A DNA stretch of 64,000 nucleotides, taken from positions 1 to 64,000 of the forward strand of contig JAPYMA010001172.1 of NCBI GenBank assembly GCA_035041965.1. Direction: 5' to 3'. Of this stretch, positions 13,261 to 24,600 are shown piece after piece. Numbering within the stretch: position 1 is the stretch's first letter; the number at the start of each line of letters is the position of its first letter. Below the pieces are notes generated by a model, which did no database searches, was not told the DNA's origin, and saw only the letters and a list, made by a program, of their open reading frames with translations. Both the position numbers and the translations under genes were made by a program. Source of the stretch: Anisakis pegreffii. Its lineage: Eukaryota; Nematoda; Chromadorea; Rhabditida; Anisakidae.

Positions 13261-13994
13261 ATTAATTAATCTACCCGACATTGCATGTTTTCCAGATATT
13301 TCTGATGAGAAATGAGAAATCCTAATGAGTTCTGTCGAAAAATTTTCGACGGACGTGAGGAGTGGAACGTTGATTGCAATAGACTGTTAAAGGTGGGAAA
13401 TTGGTTCACATCACTATCCCGCACATCTATGAAGATCAAAAACGAACATAAAATGAATTTGGACAGTGGAGAGTCTCAAGTGAATTTCTAGCGATTTTTC
13501 ATTTTATGATGAAAAAACTGAAAATATGCGGAAATTCAGATTTCGGCACATGCTGGTTTCTATAGGAGCGTTTGAGCAGAGGAATTTTCCAAATGTAAAA
13601 TAGATTTTTTTAGGAAGCCCCGGGAAATTTCCAAATTTCCAATGCAAAATTTTCGAAATTCCAGCAAAATTTTCAAATTTTTTCCAAAAAGATGCCGCTG
13701 CCAATGAGATTTTTCATGAAAAATGATGTCATAGGCTCAGATGAGTGAGTGTGTGAGCCGTCTCCTAGCAGCAATTCATTCATTAATTGCATTGATTTTC
13801 CTTTTTTTTCGGCTTAGTGCGTAATTAAATTTCTCTTGCGCAGCCGACGTTTAATTATCTGAACTATCGGCGGCTAAGTAATTTCTATCTTTGCACTCTC
13901 TTGTTTTCCTGTAGTCTTTATCTGCTGTAACTTTTCAATTTTCAACGATTTTCTCAGTTTTTCATCATTCTGCTGCCATTTAACTTTTTCATTT

Positions 13995-14070
13995 CTTGCT
14001 CTCGATCAAACTGATTGGTTTATTGATCGATTGATTTATTGATTGATTGACTGATTGATTGATCTATTGA
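13995..14070. repeat. GATT/GATC microsatellite
   Basis: A run of imperfect TGATTGAT units. Confidence 0.85.
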
Positions 14071-14984
14071 TTGTCGCAAATGAGAACTCGTATGAGAGAA
14101 TTCTTGTTTTTTTTGGTAAATTAATGACGTTGTTTCATGAAGTCATTATTGGGATTTTCTTATTGCGTTCAGTCGATTTGAAATGTAAATGAAAAACGTT
14201 AAAGTATTGGACGTTATGAAATGAAAAATGAATGAAACGATATTTGGAGAAGTGAACAAAATGAAAAATGAATTATGAATGAAGAAAGGAAAAAAGAAAT
14301 ACAATCGTTATGGAAAATTGCGAAATTTTCTTGATTGCATTGAATTTAATCACAAAATTTAATCACCAACAACGTTGCAAATGACGCGAATTCACCGTCT
14401 CCTCCATTTCATTAAACGATCAAGCGAACGCGTCATCAATGCTTAATAATAACTCTCCATTGATGAAATGAAACAGCCATTTCATTTCATAATCTTCTAT
14501 AATTTCTGGTTTTTTGAAATCTGAAAACCAAAAAAAATTCGTCATAATGAAAATTTCGATTGAAAAGGGAAAAAATTCCGTCAGATTACTCATCTTTCCG
14601 GTTTCATTTGGAAACATTTGAAAAATGAAACCGAAAAAAGCATTTGCTCTCTGATGAGAAAATTGATTGAGGCATTTTTTTCTCAGAACGCACGCGTATC
14701 AATATTCCTTTTTATGAAGTGAGATGGACTCCCCTTCCCTCACCTATCAGTCTTGAGATTGGGAGTGTTAGAAGGGTGGAGGAGCGTTTCGGGGCATAAA
14801 AAATTCCCAGAGTTGGCCTCAGCTTCCTCAGAAAGTTCTGATTTGCAGTGTGGATCATTTTAGGGGGGTGGGGTGGGCGGAAGGGAGGGGGGCGAGGGTT
14901 GTTGCTAAAAATTTGTTACAAACGAAGAACGAAATGCGATTCGTCACTGAGAAGTCATCAGATTGACTACTCGCCATCCCTGCC

Positions 14985-15205
14985 AGTCCATTTGGACGCT
15001 TGGATGACCCCCTCCCTCCAATCCATTTAGATGGACCACTCTCCCCTCCCCTTATCATCTATTTGAATGATCTCCCTCCGTACATTTGGATGACCCTCTC
15101 CCCTCCGACCATTTTAATGACTTCCCTACCCCGCCCATTTGGATTCCTCTCTGCCCCCGTTCACTTCGATCATCTCCCCCACATCGATTTAGATGAACCC
15201 CCGTA
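14985..15205. repeat. Pyrimidine-rich minisatellite, about 35-bp unit
   Basis: Six or so degenerate units of CCATTTGGATGACC followed by a CTCCC-rich tail. The array is strongly strand-asymmetric (C/T on the + strand) and GC-rich against its surroundings. Confidence 0.85.
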
Positions 15206-16530
15206 CGAATGAATCCGGTAATTTTGTAAGAAGTGATCAGAAATATGGGCTGCAGTTGATTTGAGTGGTTTTGCACACGTGAACATCAGGCATAGTTAAT
15301 TAAATTTGTCGTGCATTTTACTGCTCTCTACACTCAACTCACCAGGATTCGATTATTTTTTGCGCAGTGCTTCAATTAACGTAACTAAAATATTTTCAAG
15401 CGAACTTTCATATCAACTAATGTCGATTGCTGGAATATGGCCTTCAACCAGCGTTGTTCATATTTGTTTTCAAGCTGATAAGACCTCATTCTAGCAATAA
15501 TTTTGCATGTTCACATGACCCTGTTTAAAACGTCACCCCTCCAGATTGCTCTTCCACCTTTAGGAAGAGTTGCTTTCACATAATTACGCACACTTCTTGA
15601 TAATGATACCATCTCTATTTATACGATCTTGTTAAAAAATAAATCTTCCCATTCAGCAATTCAGTGTTCAGCTGTATTTCATAGAAAATCAACCAAAATT
15701 AGTGAAAATACGAAGCGAATATATTATTCACTGCTATACACAATAGTCGACGTTTGCGCTGAATTTCAGTCGGCTTTGTTGTACGGCTTAGGTCGAAAGG
15801 TAATTCAGGATTATTCGTGATTGACTTCGGGCAACGACTCGTGATTAATATCACAAAAATTCCATAGCATCTCTAAAAAGCGTGGTTTTTTTTGTCATGA
15901 AAATGCCTTCATTGAATGCAATAAGTCCACCCTTTTTGAATTGTTTTCATTTTCATTTTCTTGGTTGATTCGATTTTTTTTGCTTATTGCGTTATTAGAG
16001 AAGTGAACTCTCGCTGATCTACATACCTTTCATTGCACCGCTGTTATTGCTGTTTCTTTCAAATTTTTTTCGTTCACAAATGCCTAAGGCTTCAAAAGCA
16101 CTTATTTTGTTTAGCGTAGCAGTGGCATCAATAATTCCATTAGAATTTTAAATTCTCGATCAGCTGCAGCAAACGCTTATTTCGCGATGAATTTTCACTT
16201 CCTCCGAATTCAATTCATGTCTGTTCTTTTGTTGTTTGTCTGTTCTTTTTGAAATAATTTGCATTGCGACGGTATTTCTCACATTCAGCAATCGCAACAT
16301 TATATTGCAAACATAGTGTTCAACTCCTGAAAAATACTTTGCGCTTTATTCTGATGTGAGCACAATCAAAAATAATTAAATGGTTTTTCGGGCCCATAGA
16401 ATTGAGAAGGCATTCATTTATCGAATTTTGCATAGGACGATTGCAATCAACAAACAAAAAAGAACATGAAATTCACTCACGCAGAACCGAGCAACTTTAA
16501 AAAATTGATCTTTGATTTTCATCGCCCGAA
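15206..16530. other. No gene seen
   Basis: AT-rich sequence. A ten-base unit, CATTAACGAA, is repeated three times at 16,531-16,560, inside or next to the minus-strand candidate exon listed next. Confidence 0.4.
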
Positions 16531-16532
16531 CA

Positions 16533-16965
16533 TTAACGAACATTAACGAACATTAATGAAAATTTATTCCTAATAAAAATGGAAATTTCGTCGTTCCAGA
16601 TGAATGCTTCATTATCAGTCCATCGACGTTTGTCACTACATGCTGCTTCGAATTTGCATACCACATTTGGTTGATCTTTCAGAATGGTATCTGCCTGAAA
16701 GAATTTCATATCTTTAGTTTTAAAATCATGTAATATCGCGTCTGCTGTAATAACCTGGTGTTTACTTCACTCTGGTAATCCAATTTCGAATTATTGCCTG
16801 TCTCAAAATTGTTTCTGTCGAATTCGTTCTTGTTTCTATCAAATTCACAGCAATCATATCTCGAGAAAAGTGTAACCACACGATTTGAGGCGAGTTTTGT
16901 TTGAATGTGAACGTCTTTGTGGTCATGTTGATATTAGTTTCGTTTGACGTCTCATCCTCATGCAT
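16533..16965 (-). CDS. Candidate two-exon minus-strand gene, unrecognised
   Basis: Exon 1 (16,965 down to 16,771) starts at an ATG with M-H-E-D-E-T-S-N-E-T and ends A-I-I-R-N-W-I-T-R at a GTGAAG donor. Exon 2 starts at 16,694 behind a CTTTCAG acceptor with A-D-T-I-L-K-D-Q-P-N and holds the segment C-K-F-E-A-A-C-S-D-K-R-R-W-T-D. Both boundaries are phase 0 and the 76-nt intron is normal for a nematode. Exon 2 stays open to 16,533; its 3' donor is unclear because it runs into the CATTAACGAA repeats. Residue use looks like real protein, with no Phe/Ile/Asn run. The gene start is only about 12 bp from the end of the mariner-like element at 16,978. No family was recognised, and chance ORFs are not excluded. 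Confidence 0.4.
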
Positions 16966-17195
16966 TTCTTGACTGTACAGGGTGAATCAAAAAGGGCAGG
17001 GCGGTTTCAAGTTGTCATAAAACGGTAATGAAATGTATAATTAGCGAGACTTTTTCCTTTTGCAAATATTCACGTTATGAGGTTTTGGCACATTGTGTTA
17101 TAAAAAGTAAGTCAACTATTGTTTGAAAAAATTCGTTAATTTCTTCATCGTTCAATTTACGACCTTCGAAATTTTCAATTTTCAGCCTTCTTTAC

Positions 17196-17345
17196 CGCGA
17201 CTAGTGCGAAAAGGCAGCATACAATGATGATAGTACTTAAATGAAATAGAAATGGTTGAGCAATGGGCCGATAATGTACTGGTGTGATGCTGGGCTTTGA
17301 GGATCCGATCTGTTCAGAAGGCGTGAGTTCGATTCCGCGAACTGA
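17196..17345 (+). repeat. tRNA-derived SINE-like repeat, family A copy 2
   Basis: The copy starts CGCGACTAGTGCGAAAAGG and has the tRNA-like part from about 17,264 (GGGCCGATAATGTACTGG, then GAGTTCGATTCCGCG). It lies inside the mariner-like element and abuts the truncated transposase reading frame, so the SINE probably inserted into that gene. Confidence 0.7.
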
Positions 17346-17452
17346 CCGCACAGGAAGCGCCTACGAAACACATGTTGCGTTGCAATCACAGATTCCTGGT
17401 TCTTGAAGAACATTTCGACAACGAACACACTATGTTCATCTGTCCATTGCAT
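17345..17452 (-). pseudogene. Transposase N-terminal fragment
   Basis: On the minus strand from ATG 17,452 the frame reads M-Q-W-T-D-E-H-S-V-F-V-V-E-M-F-F-K and then V-I-A-T-Q-H-V-F-R-R-R-F. This matches the N-terminal helix-turn-helix of mariner-related transposases: W-T, then F-V-E-x-Y/F-F, a short gap, then A-x-Q-R-x-F-R-R-x-F. After about 36 residues the frame enters the family A SINE. No catalytic DDE/D domain remains. It sits where a transposase start is expected, just inside one inverted repeat. Confidence 0.6.
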
Positions 17453-18187
17453 AATCTGGAAGAAAGTGAAAAATCTAAAAAGAAACTGAAAACCCTAAAA
17501 TTTCGAGAAAAAAAGCTTCACATTGAAAATTTCGAAGGTCATCAGTTGAATGATGAAGAAATTAACGAATCGTTCTTAAACAATAGTTGACTTACCTTTT
17601 GTAACACAATGTGCCAAAACCTCATAACAAGAATATTTGTACAAAAAAAGTTTTGCTAATTATACCGTTCTATGACAACGTTGAAACCGTTCTGCTTTTT
17701 TTATTTCACTCTGTATTTTAAAATTATGATTTTTGAATCAGTTAAATGCTGTGAAATTGTTGCAGATGCGAACTTCCGGAATAAGAATTCGTGTTGCTAA
17801 GGCTTCTCAACTGAAATAATGTTGTGAATACGGTTTGATAGAAGTGGGCACAATTTTGTTGATTGTTTATTATCGCTTTTAAATTTTTATTTTTTCGCCA
17901 ACCAGTAAATAGGATCACGGTCAATTTAAAAACGAAATTACTACCAGCGATTCTTTACATGGACTGCATTCATTCTTTCATTTGTCGAAAATGCTCGTGG
18001 GCTAGTTCACTTCATTGAATTTTTCCTAAAAAGACTGAAATAACGTTGCGCATGCGATCATTTTGGCGCATATTACACATTGTGAACCAGACAATGAAAT
18101 GATTTGCTTACAAGCATTCTTATTGTTTAAAAAGCATCATTAGGACATACTTAAGTGCAGTAATTTCTAGTCATATTGAAAAATTTA

Positions 18188-18560
18188 ATTACAGCGTCAA
18201 ATTAGGAGTGTTCTGAAAGGGGTGGAGCCGGTATGTGGGAAAGGTTTGCCAGAAAAGTGTCTACGAAAATTCGCTCACTTGGAAAAGTTTCGACGAAAGT
18301 TTGCTTGACTGGAAAAGTGTCAACATTAACAATGTCGTCATCAAGGCTGGAGGAGTGTCGACAAATTACGAATTGCAGTTGGACGTGAGCTGGAGCTGAG
18401 TGCTGACAATTCAAGGTGACCAGAGGGTGAGGCAATTTGCGACTATCTCCCTCCGGAGAGTGTTCAGATGACTTGCTATTTGGCAAAGGAGAACCCTTGT
18501 CAGCCTGTTCCTAATCGAGAAGTGTCGACATCAGTTCTTCTATGTTGAACAGCGATCTAG
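18188..18560 (+). repeat. Degenerate GAAAAGTGTCGACGAAA repeats with a decayed copy of the cysteine-rich exon
   Basis: GAAAAGTGTC(T/G)AC-like words recur near 18,252, 18,280, 18,311, 18,350 and 18,517. The part at 18,340-18,405 (GAGGAGTGTCGACAAATTAC onwards to CAATTCAAGG) is an inverted, stop-containing relative of the minus-strand exon at 18,635-18,840. The two copies therefore face each other across about 230 bp. Confidence 0.5.
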
Positions 18561-18634
18561 TGATCCCGGAAACGTCACCGGGAGATCGGGATGAAGATAT
18601 TGGCTTATCGGGACTCATCTCATTCTCAGCTCAC

Positions 18635-18840
18635 TTGAATTGTTCACATTTCAGCTCCAATTTATTATAGTTGCAGTCAACGTTCATGGTTTGTCGACAC
18701 TCTTTCAGTTGAGCGATTTTTTGTCGACATAATTCCACATAACCAAAAAATCGTGCTTTTTGCGAAACTTTTAGAATAGTCCCAAATGAACAGTTCTCGC
18801 CGATGCATTGGTCATGATTTAGCAACTTCGATTGTCGATG
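18635..18840 (-). CDS. Candidate cysteine-rich exon, unrecognised
   Basis: The minus-strand frame is open from the TAA at 18,843 to a GTGAGC donor after position 18,635 (phase 2). It holds six cysteines spaced C-x4-C-x21-C-x8-C-x7-C-x9-C, with the local motif K-E-C-R-Q-T-M-N-V-D-C. Even cysteine number and charged loops suggest a small disulphide-bonded domain. A decayed inverted copy on the + strand (18,340-18,405) conserves E-C-R-Q and the end of the exon, which supports a duplicated gene segment. No upstream start or signal peptide was identified, and the family is unknown. Confidence 0.35.
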
Positions 18841-19297
18841 TTAATGTTTTGTTTATAACTATTGAGTAGCTAACAAACTGAATATCGCGTCAAAATTCCA
18901 ATTAATGGTGCAGTTTGGAATGATTGCACACATAAAATAAGTTGTACCATTACTGAGGTTTTCTTCCAATACCGTTCACTATTAATTATTTATCTTGCCA
19001 AAGTGCTATGATCAGAATTGTTGAGAATGATGCATTTCATTCAATTGTGTTTTGTTTTTCATTCAGAGATATGAATACTCTAATTGCTTTCATTTGACTT
19101 GTCATTTTGCATCAGTTTCAGTCCATTCGTATTTGGATACAATATAGAATTTATATTGATCATTAAAAACTGAACGATCGTCATTTGCTGGACTCACTTC
19201 CTATTAATCACAGCTAATTTTTCAGCTGCCTTCATCCGATTCTGGAAACAGTTTAACTCATTAATTCGCATACGTGCACTCGTTTTATGCACTGAAA

Positions 19298-20269
19298 ATG
19301 ATTCGTGTTTATTTGCTTCTGACGCTAATCGGTTGCTTTTTCCTGATATCACGAATCGCCGTCCTGAGCGCAAAGATATGGCCGAAACTAGAATGGTCCG
19401 AGCAATATCGGTGAGTCCCGGATTGGTGAGATTCCATTTTATCATACTTTGTTTAATTGTTGTGCTGCACTTCTCAGTACTGTTAGCCTTTTTACATATT
19501 GCTAATCATTTCATTTGATTCGTTCAGATGGCATCATGGGAATGGAATTTTATGAAGTAGCCATTTATTCAACTTTAATTTGTCTCTTGCATTGTTTTAT
19601 TACTTGAAAGTTATCTTACTGAGAAGTTTGTTCTGTGCACAATCGATTTCAATCAGGAGCTGTCAAGTTAGGAACGAGCATGTGGATTTGAAGGAATACT
19701 CCATTTATTATATCAGTTATGACATGTTAATGGTGAGCATGCAAATGGTGAATTTTTTGAAGAGGCAAAAGGGAAAAGGGTTTGAAAATTACGAGAGAAT
19801 GATATTTGGGTGAATTAGGCGTTCAGTGATAGAATTACTCAAGTAATGGTCTGATTCTTCAATAGATCGCTTTGTTTGTTTGTCTGATGATGAAAATGCT
19901 ATTGGTGCACATTCTCAAGCAATCACTATTCAAGAAATTTGTTTGGAATGAATCACACTTCGTGAATGATCTTCGGATCGTTAATTCTATCTATCGATGT
20001 CATTGTTCATCTGTAATTATGCTCATTGAGAAGTCTGTTCAGTAGATTTGTAAAAATATTTCAAGTGTCACTGCTCGTACGATACCAATTATCAGTTTGT
20101 CTCACCAGTCCACACCAACGTTGGCATACGGATCAATTTTCCTCCCTGTTCCTGCGTGAACCAACAATGCCAGAGTTGGTCTCCCCATCCTCCTATTCGC
20201 CGGAATGAAGTCTCTGCGATAGCGTTACCTAAATCAAACCCAATCAACAATGGTTTGCTCGTTTCCTGA
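19298..20269 (+). CDS. Small secreted cysteine-containing protein, three exons, family unknown
   Basis: Exons are 19,298-19,410, 19,657-19,732 and 20,096-20,269, joined in phases 2 and 0 to give 120 residues. The start is the only in-frame ATG ahead of a textbook signal peptide (M-I-R-V-Y-L-L-L-T-L-I-G-C-F-F-L, charged then hydrophobic, probable cleavage near residue 25). Donors are GTGAGT and GTGAGC; acceptors are AATCAG and TATCAG. The mature part has four cysteines at about 40, 81, 83 and 88, the last three as P-P-C-S-C-V-N-Q-Q-C, then a basic Pro-rich tail. C-x-C near the C-terminus occurs in cystine-knot-type ligands, but that is speculation. There is no membrane segment after the signal. 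It could be an excreted or hormone-like protein; a chance assembly is unlikely because three phases and the signal peptide agree. Confidence 0.6.
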
Positions 20270-20859
20270 AACTTCAATCACACTGCAGGGAAAGAAGTAA
20301 CAATGCAATGAATTGAGCTGATTCTCAACTTATCGGTTTCAGAACTGAGTGTTTTACCAGTGGAACGTAATCAGTTCTGCAATAATTCACGGGAGCAATA
20401 GAAAGATGCGTTCCACGTCAAGCAGCAGTCGCGTTCTCAGTTGAGTTACAGCTCAACAGCGCGTTCGAACTCGCTTCATCAGCATGTTTTCATAAAGAAT
20501 TCAATCATCTGTCATTCAATGAACTCAAGTATCCCTATACAATTCTCCAATCGAGAATGGAAACCAATAAAAAAGTTTGGATAAATTGCTTCCTTGACTT
20601 TGACCTTGGTGAGTAAGATTGCAATGAAATTTCATTCCATTCATCTTGATGTTATTTAAATGGGCTCACGGAATGATTGAATATGACACTCTCAATCTGC
20701 TAATGCACTAGCTGTTTGAGGATAATTCTGCCTCTTCAGCATCGATAATTCTCAACATCAAAATAAATATATTTTTGGTGTCATCCTATTGAATTCATAA
20801 AATAGATTCTTCATGAAGCTTCTATAATTACTTCGCGATTGCATGATACATCTGCTTTA
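20270..20859. other. No gene seen
   Basis: Downstream flank of the secreted-protein gene. No further exon or canonical AATAAA close to the stop was recognised. Confidence 0.4.
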
Positions 20860-21025
20860 ATGCCAGAGCAAGATGACCTTACATCTCGCTTTGGCATTAT
20901 CAGATTTCTGATACTTGTTAGTATCTTTGACAGACCTAACATCTCGCTCTTGTATGAGCGAGATGTACAAGTATCAGATGACATTTCTGATACTTGTTAG
21001 TATCAGAAACTGACATTAGGTTTGG
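20860..21025. repeat. Nested direct and inverted repeats
   Basis: The phrase TTTCTGATACTTGTTAGTAT occurs twice (about 20,905 and 20,984). ACATCTCGCTC (20,939-20,949) pairs with GAGCGAGATGT (20,956-20,966) across a six-base loop, and ACAAGTATCAG follows directly as the inverse of the first phrase. Confidence 0.8.
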
Positions 21026-21080
21026 TCTTGATATCGCACTTATAGCCTGTTCGTAGGTTTTTGGGACAGCATGACTGAAA

Positions 21081-21146
21081 ATTATATTTTTGCTGTGCTA
21101 GCAATAGAACTTAAAAGTTCTATTGCTAGCACAGCAAAAACGTAAT
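21081..21146. repeat. Near-perfect 32-bp palindrome with 2-nt gap
   Basis: Arms 21,081-21,112 and 21,115-21,146 are reverse complements except at two adjacent positions. The centre is AA. The core arm includes GCTGTGCTAGCAATAGAACT. Confidence 0.95.
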
Positions 21147-21345
21147 TTATAGCGCTGTACTTGTCTGGGATTCTTTTGAAGGATTCTTTTGTGTACAAAT
21201 TTGGCTGATGGTTTCTGATTGCGTTCATCGGTATGCACGATGTTCTTCATGAAACCCTTCAGGAAACCATACAACAGAAGCATGAAAGATCAAAAAATTG
21301 AATTACTTACGTGGATTAGAACATGATAAAGTAAGAATTAAAGCG

Positions 21346-21672
21346 TTAAGTGTGATTAACGATGTATATATAGTGTACATACAGATGTTTCCATTTGCAG
21401 CTATCCTCAAGGCGTTCTCGTTTCAGTATGCCATTGTCATTAGCCAGTGTAGTGCTGGTAAGGACACAAAATAATGGAATTTTGCATGTTGTTATAATAC
21501 TTCGCGTGGATGATTGACGTGTTTGTTCATTAATAGTAGTATCAAATTGAATTTGAACAGCTAAGGCATGCGCTGCAAAATAGTGCAATTCGCCTACAAG
21601 AAAATTCATGGTGAAAGTATCGCTTGAATGCAGTTGGTGAAGCGTGAATATATGCAATAAATTGATATGCAA
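21346..21672 (-). CDS. Candidate minus-strand exon, unrecognised
   Basis: A 108-codon open frame, long for this AT-rich DNA, includes M-N-F-L-V-G-E-L-H-Y-F-A-A-H and K-R-E-R-L-E-D-S-C-K-W-K-H. A GTATGT donor occurs at the end of that segment (phase 2). A further open frame with good codon use lies downstream on the same strand at 21,147-21,283. No start, partner exon phase or family could be fixed. It overlaps no other feature. Confidence 0.3.
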   Translation of the reverse strand: MHINLLHIFTLHQLHSSDTFTMNFLVGELHYFAAHALAVQIQFDTTINEQTRQSSTRSIITTCKIPLFCVLTSTTLANDNGILKRERLEDSCKWKHLYVHYIYIVNHT

Positions 21673-21699
21673 AGGTAATTAGCTGATCACCTTATCAGT

Positions 21700-24600
21700 G
21701 ACTATTGCGTGATTTTGATGTTGGTATAGAAGGCAGAGTTTTTACTGCATATCGACACTTCCATCAGAACAACTGACATTCTACAGTTGGGAACGCATTC
21801 ACAATCAGTGAACCTTTATCGATGGTTACATCACTTCGCATAATTGCATTCAAATTCACTAGCAGTTCATAAAATCAAAGTTGACGAGATATTTTCTCCG
21901 AAAACAAATGACCGTGTACATTAATGGGTTGCACTCCGTTGAAGTAGTGCTGTAACTCAAGCATTCAACTCTTCATTTATTGAAAATTCATTTGCGATAA
22001 CTACGATATTTTCATGCAATTTTCATGATGTTCTCATGAACGACACTAAGAGTTTACACGATACAGACGATCTTTCTCACACAAATTTTCCGATTTGAAC
22101 ATACAACATACAGCCTGATATGTGAACAAAGCAGACAGAATATAAGAATTTTTTTGTGGTATTTATGAGATGTAACGCAATTAAATTCTCATGAAATGAA
22201 TATTTGAATGAATCGAACTTCAACTTCTCATGCTCTAAAAGCGAACTCGTTTTTACAGTGCATCGCGAGAACGAGTTCATCCACTGAATACAAAACAATG
22301 ACATTATAATAGAGCGCTATTAATTAATCACAAATACAACGAGACGAGAATTCTACTGCAGCTTCACTCTTTTTCTCACGTTTCAAGAGATATTCAAATT
22401 TATGGGCGTGACATGCTTGGATACAATGAAGCACAATGATATACTTAGCGACTGAAATGTGATCCAAGAGAGAATAATGACTCGTTTCATTCAGGTGTAT
22501 TTGGTCATCCTTGCGCTGAACTAGGCTCAGACTTACCGCTATATGCATCTACCTGTTCGTGTAATCCTAGTTTCAGTTTCATTCAATTCGCAGTCTCGAA
22601 TCAATAAGATCAGTGAACGATTCGACATTTTAGATTATGCCATACAAAACGAACTCTGCTTACGAGTGCTACTGTGACCCGCTTCTTCATGCAAGGTTGG
22701 ATGCTTGATCGCTTAGTGAGCTTTTGAACTTAGAACAACAATAGTATATCAACGGCTTTAGAACAACAATAATGTATCAATGATTATAATTTAGCGCGAT
22801 CATTTGCCTTTAATTAAAACTCTGAGTACACTACTACGCAATCGTTCCGTTTGTAATTATGGAATCTCGCCAGTGTCAATATTAATTAACTTTACTTCAA
22901 TTTCTTATCGACACAGTTATTGTTGATTGATATATCAACAAGATTTTTCTCACGGCTTCACTTTTTTTCGTTGGAAATGTCAATGCCATTTGAATGAACA
23001 TCTCGTCTCTTCATATAGATTCATACAACTTCAACTAATGAGTAGTAATCTTGAGATTTTCCTGTTATAACAAATGATAAAGATATAAACCACGATTGCA
23101 CTTTGATTTTAATTTACTCTTCTGAAATCGTGCTGATTGGACAGTTGATCAGACAGCTCCTAGAAAACTCCGCTGATTAGATTAATTAGACAACTCTTGT
23201 TGTTGAAGCGTTTTTATATTTTTAATTTATTCTTCGTCATTCAGTGCCATCAGCACATCTCAATTGGGTCTGTGTTAATGAAAGGTGGCCTTTACGAGTT
23301 ATCACAACGTTTCGTTAGTTACTCATTGATCATATAATCAGTCGCTCGATTAGATCACAGTCTAATCACCATCTTACGTAGCTTTTATTTGAATCAGTTC
23401 TCAAGAGTGCACTGCGTTTCCGTTAAATCAACCGAAATTGATGATTATTTCAAAAAATAGTTCAATAAAAAGTATTTTGGTTGAGTGTACCTTAAGTCTG
23501 GATTTAGTGAGATTTTTAAAGATTTGCACTTGTTGAAAGCAGAATGTTGCAGGCACATAGTCAGGTAAGTGAAAACGATTGTTTGAAGAATATATTGAAG
23601 GTGATGCGATGAAGCATTGGAGTAATTACTGAGCATCACTCACATTAACAATTTCTTTTGCATTCACTCACTCAATTCACCACGCTAATCAATCTAATTC
23701 TCAGCAATAAAATGCAACCATAATTGCGTTCTTTCACTGAAGAGCTGATCTTGTGAGCATCATTCTTCATTCAACCGATTCAACTTCTTCCGCTTTCATA
23801 GCATTCTTTTTGATCTCACTCAGGCATTAACGCAGATTTTTCATCAACGTGATTGCGCTTATCCAGTCTCCAGAGGTGACTGTGCTGATTGAGGTATTTA
23901 TTTGGCTGATTGCTTGTATTTCCGCATGAATTTTTCATTTCGAGGAAAACATGAAATTTTTGCTTCATTCGGCTCTAATCATAAGCGATATCTTTTGTAA
24001 AAACGATAATATGATATCGAGAAGAATAAAACCGAAGGAACTGTTATTTTTGAATGCAAACTTCGATTCGAATTAAATAGGGAATGAAGCGAACAATTTG
24101 CATCAATGTGCTTTCAATTACATGAAAATTCATGAAGTCTAATTCGAAATGCATGAAAATTGATACGATTTTAGAAAGCTTCCTGTGTTCAGCTTCATGA
24201 TGGTACTACTACCATTCATTCTAGAGGATCAAGTATTGCTTGAGAACGCTAGAATTCTAATTTAAACATGCACATCCGGATAGATTCCCGGAATTTTCTG
24301 TTCATTAATTCATCAGAATGAAAGTGCTTTTCATTCATCTCATTCAACGTGCTAAATATCACTGGTAAATGATCACTTCTGAAAAGTTTCACTACCGTAC
24401 CCCAATAAAATTACGAATTCTTTTTTCATAGTTTTCTCACAGTTATTTTTAAGGCTTTTCATCTTATCTTGAAAACCAATAAACAGAACCATTTTTCAGC
24501 ATCGAATCCTTTGATTCACTTTTATTTCTATTTTAATTATTTTCTGAATTCTCTCCAATTCTCATTAACCGAATCATTAAACGAGTTGATATTGTTGTAG

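Larger units (their letters stand above)
16978..17713. mobile_element. Mariner-like DNA element with about 210-bp terminal inverted repeats, TA target duplication
   Basis: The left end begins CAGGGTGAATCAAAAAGG directly after TA (16,976-16,977). The right end, read inwards on the minus strand, begins CAGAGTGAAATAAAAAAAGC and is followed by TA (17,714-17,715). Left 16,978-17,186 and right 17,505-17,713 match along their whole length apart from scattered changes, for example around GTTATGAGGTTTTGGCACAT in both arms. TA duplication and CAGGGTG ends are typical of the IS630/Tc1/mariner superfamily. The 318-bp interior carries a family A SINE copy and a transposase fragment, so the element cannot move on its own. 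Confidence 0.88.

Noticed and set aside
15000..15276. Short Pro/Leu-rich ORFs on both strands
   Set aside because: They are translations of the pyrimidine-rich minisatellite.
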